DNA from: Reyranella massiliensis 521
GTDB lineage: Bacteria > Pseudomonadota > Alphaproteobacteria > Reyranellales > Reyranellaceae
Assembly: GCF_000312425.1 (NCBI RefSeq)
Contig: NZ_HE997181.1
Coordinates: 3,377,044-3,441,043 of the forward strand
DNA length: 64,000 nucleotides
Reading direction: 5' to 3'
Shown here piece by piece: positions 58,432 through 64,000 of this stretch (positions within the stretch are counted from its first letter, which is position 1; each line of letters starts with the position of its first letter). The notes under the pieces are model-generated. The model was not told the DNA's origin. It saw only the letters and a list, made by a program, of their open reading frames with translations, and did no database searches. The translations under genes and the position numbers were made by a program.

Positions 58432-59169
58432 GTGAGCGTACGGTATTTATCCTGCGGTGACACCGCCTTCACTGTCGAATTCGGCAACGAGATCTCTCCG
58501 GAGATCAACGGACGTGTGATGGCGTTGCATACCGCCATCGTGCAGGCGCGAGACGCCGGCGAGATCACCGGGGTCGTCGAGACGGTGCCGACCATGCGGT
58601 CCCTCATGGTGACCTACGATCCGCTGGCGACGTCGCGCGCCGAGCTGCAGCCACAGGTCGACGCGCTGGTTGCCCGCGGCTTGCCCGCCGGCATGAAGAG
58701 CCGTCAGGTTACGGTCCCCTGCTGTTACGACGATCCCGAGTTTGCGCCCGACCTCGCGGAGGTGGCGGCGCGCACCAGGAAGACGCCTGACCAGGTGATT
58801 GCCGATCACCTTGCCTCGCCCTTCAAGGTCTATGTGCTGGGGTTCATGCCCGGGCTGGCCTATGTCGCGGGGCTCGACCCCTCCCTCTTCCTGCCGCGCC
58901 GGTCGCAGCCGCGCGTGCGCGTGCCACGCTCCTCCGTGGCCATCGCCATGGACATGACCACGATCTACCCCTTTGAAAGCCCCGGCGGCTGGCACCTGAT
59001 CGGCCGCACGCCGCTCTGGATGTTCGACAAGCGCCGCGATCAGCCGGTCTTCCTGGCGCCGGGCGATTCGCTTTCCTTCCAGCGCATCGACCGCAAGACC
59101 TACGATCGGATCGCCCGGGAGGTCGAGGTCGGCTCCTTCGACTGGTCGACCTTGGTGAAAAGCAAATGA
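58432..59169 (+). CDS. pxpB: 5-oxoprolinase subunit PxpB
   Basis: A 245-residue allophanate-hydrolase-subunit-1-like (KipI) protein. VRYLSCGDTAFTVEFGNEIS opens it, PTMRSLMVTYDP follows, and VYVLGFMPGLAYVAGLDPSL with PSSVAIA-like PRSSVAIAMDMTTIYPFESP are the cyclophilin-fold signature residues. It forms the kinase/hydrolase heart of 5-oxoprolinase with PxpC. It uses a GTG start. Its TGA overlaps the pxpC ATG (ATGA), which implies coupled translation. Confidence 0.95.
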   Translation: MSVRYLSCGDTAFTVEFGNEISPEINGRVMALHTAIVQARDAGEITGVVETVPTMRSLMVTYDPLATSRAELQPQVDALVARGLPAGMKSRQVTVPCCYDDPEFAPDLAEVAARTRKTPDQVIADHLASPFKVYVLGFMPGLAYVAGLDPSLFLPRRSQPRVRVPRSSVAIAMDMTTIYPFESPGGWHLIGRTPLWMFDKRRDQPVFLAPGDSLSFQRIDRKTYDRIAREVEVGSFDWSTLVKSK

Positions 59170-60224
59170 CCGCCGCTCTGAAAGTGGTGCGTGCCGGCCT
59201 GTTCGACACCCTGCAGGACCTGGGCCGCATAGGCTTCATGGCGCTGGGCATGCCAACCGCCGGTGCCATGGACCGGATCGGGCTCTCGCTTGCCAATGCC
59301 CTGGCCGGCAATCCCGCCTCCAGCGCAGGACTGGAGATCGGCGTCATGGGCCCCGACCTGCTGGTCGAAGCCGACAGCGTGCGCGTGGCGCTGTTCGGGC
59401 CTCTATCGCCCTCTCTGATCGAAGGCCACGATGCGCCGCCGAAGCCGCTGGAAAGCGATCGCAGCCATCTCCTGAAGCGTGGCCAGATCCTGCGTGTCGG
59501 CATGGTCGAGGGGTCGAGCACGGCCTATCTCACGGTGGCCGGCGGCTTCGCATTGCCGCCTTTCATGGGCAGCCTCTCGACCTATTCGCGCGCCGGCATC
59601 GGCGGTTTCGAGGGTCGCAAGCTCGCGGCCGGCGACGCCTTGCCGCTCGCCCGCGAGACTGCACCGGGCGGCGACGAGCGCAAGCTTGGACAGGCCTTCG
59701 ACTACGGCAGCGGCCCGATCCGTGTGGTGTGGGGTCCGCAGGAAGATTATTTCTCCGAGGCCGGCCGGCGGATCTTCGTCGAAGCCGAGTATCGCGTTTC
59801 CAAGGAAGCGGACCGCATGGGCATCCGCTTCGAAGGTCCGGTGATCGAGCATGCCGTCGCCGTCGACAAGGGCGGCGCCGACATCATCTCCGACGGCATC
59901 GGCCCCGGGGCGATCCAGGTGCCGGGCGCCGGCCTGCCGATCGTGTTGCTGGCCGACCGTCAGACCGTCGGCGGCTATCCCAAGATCGCCACCGTGGCCT
60001 CGGTCGACCTGCCGCGGCTCGGCCGTCTGCTGCCGGGCCAGGCCGTCCACTTCGCCGCCGTCACCGTCGAGGAGGCCGAGAAGCTGCGGCGCGACCAGGA
60101 AGCGCGCTTGCAGCGCGCCGTCGCCGGCCTCGTCGTCGCTCGCCCGGCCGGCGGCATCGACCTCGTGAAGCTCTATGAAGAGAACCTGATCGGCGGCGTC
60201 GTCTACGACCGGCTCTCGGACTGA
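59166..60224 (+). CDS. pxpC: 5-oxoprolinase subunit PxpC
   Basis: A 352-residue allophanate-hydrolase-subunit-2-like (KipA/AHS2) protein. VRAGLFDTLQDLGRIGFMAL and GMPTAGAMDRIGLSLANALA form the conserved N-terminus. YLTVAGGFALPPFMGSLSTY and SDGIGPGAIQVPGAGLPIVL, followed by DRQTVGGYPKIATVA, are AHS2 hallmarks. It joins PxpB in the 5-oxoproline-phosphorylating complex. Its 3' end overlaps the convergent HxlR-like gene by 22 nt. Confidence 0.95.
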   Translation: MTAALKVVRAGLFDTLQDLGRIGFMALGMPTAGAMDRIGLSLANALAGNPASSAGLEIGVMGPDLLVEADSVRVALFGPLSPSLIEGHDAPPKPLESDRSHLLKRGQILRVGMVEGSSTAYLTVAGGFALPPFMGSLSTYSRAGIGGFEGRKLAAGDALPLARETAPGGDERKLGQAFDYGSGPIRVVWGPQEDYFSEAGRRIFVEAEYRVSKEADRMGIRFEGPVIEHAVAVDKGGADIISDGIGPGAIQVPGAGLPIVLLADRQTVGGYPKIATVASVDLPRLGRLLPGQAVHFAAVTVEEAEKLRRDQEARLQRAVAGLVVARPAGGIDLVKLYEENLIGGVVYDRLSD

Positions 60225-60556
60225 TCGTTCCGGCGCGACCACATTTCAAGCCGGTCGAGAATAGAGACCAGTTCCTTGCCTGCAGGTGACAGCGCATAGG
60301 TCACGCCGCGCGGGAAGGTAGCGACTGGCGAACGTCGAATCAGGCGGCGCTCCTCCAGGCCGCTCAGCCGCTCCGACAGCACCTTTGGCGCAATGCCCGG
60401 CAGGAGCGCTGCCAGCTCACCGTGCCGCTTCGCGCCTCCCTGCAGGTGCCAGAGAACCAGCGCATTCCATCGGTGACCGAGAAAGGCGAGCCACGCCTCC
60501 ACCGGACATTCGACGGGCCGACGCCGCGCCGGCCGGTCGAGGGGCACTCTCGTCAT
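60203..60556 (-). CDS. HxlR-family transcriptional regulator
   Basis: A 117-residue winged-helix regulator. ECPVEAWLAFLGHRWNALVL has the conserved N-terminal Cys-Pro of HxlR proteins, then the recognition helix GIAPKVLSERLSGLEERRLI and the wing PRGVTYALSPAGKELV. The Cys could sense thiols, aldehydes or oxidants. Start at 60556 with GGAG upstream; an in-frame ATG at 60574 is an alternative. It is divergent from a SnoaL-like gene, its probable target. Its C-terminal end overlaps pxpC. Confidence 0.9.
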   Translation of the reverse strand: MTRVPLDRPARRRPVECPVEAWLAFLGHRWNALVLWHLQGGAKRHGELAALLPGIAPKVLSERLSGLEERRLIRRSPVATFPRGVTYALSPAGKELVSILDRLEMWSRRNDQSESRS

Positions 60557-60647
60557 CGCCGCTCCGGCTGCCATGCGCGCAGTCCTTCCCGTTTGGTTAG
60601 CTTCGATCGGACGTGGTTACTCATGGCTCGACCAGCAAGGAGCCGTC

Positions 60648-61040
60648 ATGACCGTCACCGACCCGCGCCAGATGAACGAAGCCTTCGCCCACGCCTTCAA
60701 CAGCCGCAGCGTAGGCACGCTGCTCGCCTTCTACGAGCCCGCCGCCGTCCTCCGCATCGACAGCAGCGACAGGGACCTGATCGGGCTGGACGCGATTGCC
60801 GGCGAATTGCGGCAACTGCTGCAGATGCCCGGCACGATGACATCGAAGAACAATTTCTGCGTCGTGCAGGGCGACCTCGCCCTACTGCGTGCCGATTGGG
60901 AGATTGTCGATGCCACTGGAACGATCATCGTCTCCGGCAGCTCTGCCGAACTCGTGCGCCGACAGCGGGACGGGCGCTGGCTCTACGTCATCGACCATGC
61001 AGCCGGCGCCGGCCTGCCGCGCGTCCCCTCGACGTCCTGA
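60648..61040 (+). CDS. SnoaL/NTF2-like protein
   Basis: A 130-residue protein of the NTF2-like cone fold: MNEAFAHAFNSRSVGTLLAF, then LIGLDAIAGELRQLL and RADWEIVDATGTIIVSGSSA with RRQRDGRWLYVIDHAA. AAGGAG before the ATG at 60648 sets the start. Divergent from the HxlR gene and thus probably HxlR-controlled. The family includes dehydratases, isomerases and stress-response proteins; no catalytic residues are conclusive. Confidence 0.8.
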   Translation: MTVTDPRQMNEAFAHAFNSRSVGTLLAFYEPAAVLRIDSSDRDLIGLDAIAGELRQLLQMPGTMTSKNNFCVVQGDLALLRADWEIVDATGTIIVSGSSAELVRRQRDGRWLYVIDHAAGAGLPRVPSTS

Positions 61041-61298
61041 CGCCCATAGCCGGCACAACCCGCGACGGTCTTCAAACTCCTCGCCTTCCCGACGGAACAG
61101 TCAACGGCCCTCGCACACCGACATCGTGTGCCATCCTGTCGGCAAGCCGGCCGCAAGCGTCGACCTGCCGGTGGCGATCTTGCCGCGGCGCGTTTCGTCC
61201 ATCGGCCCGGCGAGCCTGCAAAAGCTGCTTTCACCATAGCGACCGACCGGCACCGTTTGCTACGAACATTGGAACGACACACGAAGGGAATGCAGGAC

Positions 61299-62849
61299 AT
61301 GAGCTGGCAACCCGAAATGGACGAGCTGCGGCGGCGTCAGGAAATGACGAAGCGCATGGGCGGAGCCGACAAGGTGAAGCGCCAGCACGATGGCGGCCGC
61401 CTCACCGTGCGCGAGCGCATCGACCGGCTGGTCGACGATGGCTCCTTCCGCGAGATCGGCAGCATCGCCGGCAAGGCCGAATATGACGGACGCAACGACC
61501 TCGTCGACCTGATGCCCGCCAATGCCGTCATGGGCCGCGCCCGCATCGACGGCCGCCCGGTCGCCGTCACCGGCGACGACTTCACCGTGCGCGGCGGCTC
61601 GGCCGACGCCACGATCAAGGAAAAGGACATCTTCATCGAGCGCTTCGCCAACCAGTATCGTGTGCCGCTGGTGCGCATGATCGAAGGGTCGGGCGGCGGA
61701 GGGTCGGTGAAGACCATCGAGACCACGGGCCGCGCCAACGTGCCGGGCGTCCGCGGCTGGGAATGGGTTGTGCAGAATATGGGCACGGTGCCGACGGTCG
61801 GGCTCGGCCTGGGTTCCGTTGCCGGCCTCGGCGCCGCGCGGCTGGCCGCCACGCACTACTCGGTGATGGTGAAGGAAATCTCGGCGATGTTTGTCGCCGG
61901 GCCGCCGGTAGTAAATAGACTGAGCCCCAAGCAGTTTGACAAGCAGGATCTGGGCGGCTGGGAGATCCAGCTGCGCGCCGGCGCCATCGATGAGGCCGCC
62001 GACAGCGAGGACGAGGCCTTCGCCTTCGCCCGCCGCTTCCTGTCCTACATGCCCTCCTCGGTCTACGAGACGGCGGCCCGCGGGCCGCAGACCGACGATC
62101 CCAAGCGTCGCGAGGAATCGCTGTTCGAGGCCATCCCGCGCGACGTCCGCAAGGTCTATCGCATCCGCCCGATCGTCGAGAAGATCGTTGACCAGGGCAG
62201 CTTCTTCGAGATGGGCAAGCTCTACGGCCGCTCCGTCGTCACCGCGCTGGCGCGCATCGACGGTTGGCCGGTCGCGGTGATGGCGAGCGATCCGATGTTC
62301 TACGGCGGCGGCTGGACGGCCGATGCCTGCCAGAAGGTCGCGCGCTTCGTCGATCTCGCCGAGACCTTCCATCTGCCGGTCGTCTATTTCTGCGATTGTC
62401 CGGGCTTCCTGATCGGCCTCGAAGCCGAGAAGAGCGGCGTCATCCGACAGGGCGTGCGCACCATGTCGGCGATGTTCCAGTCGACCGTGCCGTGGTGCAC
62501 CTTCATCATCCGCAACGCTTTCGGCGTGGCGGGCGCGGCCCATCAGAACGGCTCGCGGCTCAACTGGCGCTATGCTTGGCCGTCGGGTCGCTGGGGCTCG
62601 CTGCCGCTCGAAGGCGGCATCGAGGCCGCCTATCGCGCCGATCTCGACGCGGCCCCCGACCGCAAGGCCAAGATGGAGGAAATCGAGGACCGGCTGAACA
62701 AGCTGCGGTCTCCGTTCCGCAGCGCCGAGACTTTCTGGATCGAGGAGATCATCGACCCGCGCGACACCCGCCAGGTGCTGTGCGAGTTCGTCGAACTGGC
62801 CGCGCCGGTACGCGGGTCGGGCCGCTCCTCCATGTGGATGCGGCCTTAG
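61299..62849 (+). CDS. acyl-CoA carboxylase carboxyltransferase subunit
   Basis: A 516-residue carboxyltransferase (methylmalonyl/propionyl-CoA carboxylase beta-like). The N-domain has GGRLTVRERIDRLVDDGSFR and MIEGSGGGGSVKTIE with an oxyanion-hole GG. The C-domain has PVVYFCDCPGFLIGLEAEKS and RNAFGVAGAAHQNG, the acyl-CoA and carboxybiotin sites. ATG 61299 is used because AAGGGA lies nine bases upstream. No biotin carboxylase or BCCP gene is in the window, so its partner must be elsewhere or it acts alone. It may be an aryl/acyl-CoA-specific member. Confidence 0.92.
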   Translation: MSWQPEMDELRRRQEMTKRMGGADKVKRQHDGGRLTVRERIDRLVDDGSFREIGSIAGKAEYDGRNDLVDLMPANAVMGRARIDGRPVAVTGDDFTVRGGSADATIKEKDIFIERFANQYRVPLVRMIEGSGGGGSVKTIETTGRANVPGVRGWEWVVQNMGTVPTVGLGLGSVAGLGAARLAATHYSVMVKEISAMFVAGPPVVNRLSPKQFDKQDLGGWEIQLRAGAIDEAADSEDEAFAFARRFLSYMPSSVYETAARGPQTDDPKRREESLFEAIPRDVRKVYRIRPIVEKIVDQGSFFEMGKLYGRSVVTALARIDGWPVAVMASDPMFYGGGWTADACQKVARFVDLAETFHLPVVYFCDCPGFLIGLEAEKSGVIRQGVRTMSAMFQSTVPWCTFIIRNAFGVAGAAHQNGSRLNWRYAWPSGRWGSLPLEGGIEAAYRADLDAAPDRKAKMEEIEDRLNKLRSPFRSAETFWIEEIIDPRDTRQVLCEFVELAAPVRGSGRSSMWMRP

Positions 62850-62858
62850 CGCGACGCC

Positions 62859-64000
62859 TCAGTCGCGCCAGACGAAGGGGCCGAGCGGATAGGGCTCGGC
62901 CGGCGGGAACGGCTGCCAGCCCTCGAAATCCTTCGGCGGCGCGATGATGCCGTCGCCGCGCTTGGAGCGCAGCACGAGGCTCTGGCTGGGCAGGATCCAT
63001 GGCTCGACCAGCATCTCCAGCGGCCGTTTGGCAAGCGGCGTGTTCTCGTAGGCGATGACCCCATTCTGCTGGCGCACGATCGTCTGGACGGTCTGGAGAT
63101 AGTTGCGCCATTCCAAAGTGAGGAACATGTCGGACGGCACCATGGCCAGCACCATCAGCCAGCCGAAGGTCATCAACCGCCGCGCCGCCATCGGCTGCCG
63201 CAGCTGCCGGAACACCGCGATCCTGTCGGCCAGTGGCGACTTGTAGATCCAGATGAGCACAGCGACGGTCGCGACCACGAGGCCGGCAATGCTGCGCGCC
63301 ACGTACTGCGACTTGGCGTGTGGCCGCACCAGCGTGTCGGTCAGCGACAGCAGCGGCGAGACGACCAGCACAGCCAGGAAGAAGCCGGCGAACAGATAAG
63401 GCCTCGGCGTGGCCAGATCGGCTGGACGGACGATCGCCCAGACGACGATCACGAGCGCCGCCAGCAAGGTCAGATCGAACTGCACGTTCTGCCAGGCATT
63501 GAGGACGGTCGCCGCCGTCTTGCTGAGATGCTCCTGAGAGAACGGATGGATCAGCGAGTCGGCAGCCACCACCATGCCGCCCAGGAACAGCAAGACGGCA
63601 AGGACATGCAGCGTGGTCGCGAACCACGGCCGTTCCTGGGCGCGGTACACGCACCAGGCGATCATCAGGGCGACCAGCGGGCCGCAATAGATCATCACCT
63701 CGTAGGTCCGAAAGCTCAGGACACCGGCTGCAACGAGAAACGCGCCGTCGGTGACGGTCAGCCGTTCTGCCGTCATCAGTCTCGCCGTGACGGCAACGAC
63801 GACTGCAAACGCAGTGTTGTATTCGCCGACGATGAAGAACGACGTCGTCATGAACACGATGCCGATCACGGCCAGGACGGCGGCCAGCAGGACTGGGTCG
63901 TGCCGCACCCGCGTCAGGGCGACGTGATAGAAGGCCGTCGGCAGCGCCAGCAGGCCGAGCGACAGGAGCTTGGCTAACAAATGGAGGTCCGTGACCCCCA
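62859..64000 (-). CDS. polytopic membrane protein, 5' end cut by the window edge
   Basis: At least 373 residues are visible. Eight to ten hydrophobic helices fill the N-terminal three quarters (LAKLLSLGLLALPTAFYHVA, IGIVFMTTSFFIVGEYNTAF, VVATVAVLIWIYK) and a soluble C-terminal tail of about 90 residues follows (EWRNYLQTVQTIVRQQNGVI, ending PYPLGPFVWRD). The frame stays open to the right edge without a convincing start, so the N-terminus is missing. The layout recalls membrane proteins of surface-polysaccharide loci. No catalytic motif was recognised. Confidence 0.75.
   Translation of the reverse strand, partial: GVTDLHLLAKLLSLGLLALPTAFYHVALTRVRHDPVLLAAVLAVIGIVFMTTSFFIVGEYNTAFAVVVAVTARLMTAERLTVTDGAFLVAAGVLSFRTYEVMIYCGPLVALMIAWCVYRAQERPWFATTLHVLAVLLFLGGMVVAADSLIHPFSQEHLSKTAATVLNAWQNVQFDLTLLAALVIVVWAIVRPADLATPRPYLFAGFFLAVLVVSPLLSLTDTLVRPHAKSQYVARSIAGLVVATVAVLIWIYKSPLADRIAVFRQLRQPMAARRLMTFGWLMVLAMVPSDMFLTLEWRNYLQTVQTIVRQQNGVIAYENTPLAKRPLEMLVEPWILPSQSLVLRSKRGDGIIAPPKDFEGWQPFPPAEPYPLGPFVWRD

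Overview
GC-rich (roughly 65%), densely coded chromosomal window from an alphaproteobacterium. The evidence is the housekeeping core (greA, carAB, yqeY, dnaG-rpoD, and trxB divergent from an Lrp gene) together with TAXI-type TRAP transport, DUF992, DUF1036 and MORN proteins and CoxL-like molybdenum hydroxylases. The mix resembles Reyranella or related Rhodospirillales/Hyphomicrobiales, but genus level is inference only.

Layout. 0-4.5 kb: candidate small RNA, LysR gene, trxB, divergent Lrp gene with a sigma54-like promoter, SnoaL-like and YciB genes, greA. 4.6-14.5 kb: carB-carA, yqeY, dnaG, rpoD, a hemolysin III-like gene. 14.5-18.5 kb: a glutathione transferase and a divergent MarR regulator sharing two matching palindromes, an OmpA lipoprotein, an amidohydrolase. 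18.6-20.6 kb: tRNA-Thr(GGT) followed by a 1.95-kb insertion that ends in a 49-nt copy of the tRNA 3' end and carries a MipA/OmpV-like gene. 20.7-35 kb: HlyD-like protein, TAXI-TRAP transporter, small regulators, a ROK-family protein whose two halves appear to be in swapped order, MORN protein, PerM-like permease coupled to a MliC/META protein, Usp protein, lone Flp pilin, isochorismatase-like hydrolase. 35-39.2 kb: FAD amine oxidase, IlvD/Edd dehydratase, translationally coupled GT2 glycosyltransferase.

39.2-53.7 kb is the most coherent functional block: a selenocysteine-dependent, membrane-bound formate dehydrogenase with nearly all of its private machinery. fdnG (in-frame UGA with a SECIS-like hairpin), the beta and gamma subunits, fdhE, selA, a Sel1-repeat protein and selB run as one compact minus-strand operon. 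tRNA-Sec (selC) lies just beyond selB. fdhD, mobB and two unrecognised small proteins form a second operon at 39.2-41.4 kb. SelC is charged with serine, SelA converts it to Sec-tRNA, SelB with the SECIS decodes the UGA, and FdhD/FdhE/MobB serve Mo-cofactor sulfuration and assembly. selD is not in the window.

53.9-64 kb: SGNH-like membrane protein, lone CoxL-like subunit, 5-oxoprolinase genes pxpA and divergent pxpBC, an HxlR regulator with divergent SnoaL-like gene, a lone acyl-CoA carboxyltransferase, and a membrane protein cut by the window end.

Best candidates for new biology: the circularly permuted ROK protein, the tRNA-flanked mini-island, the Sel1-repeat protein locked between selA and selB, the two unknown proteins coupled to fdhD, and the small RNA next to the LysR gene.
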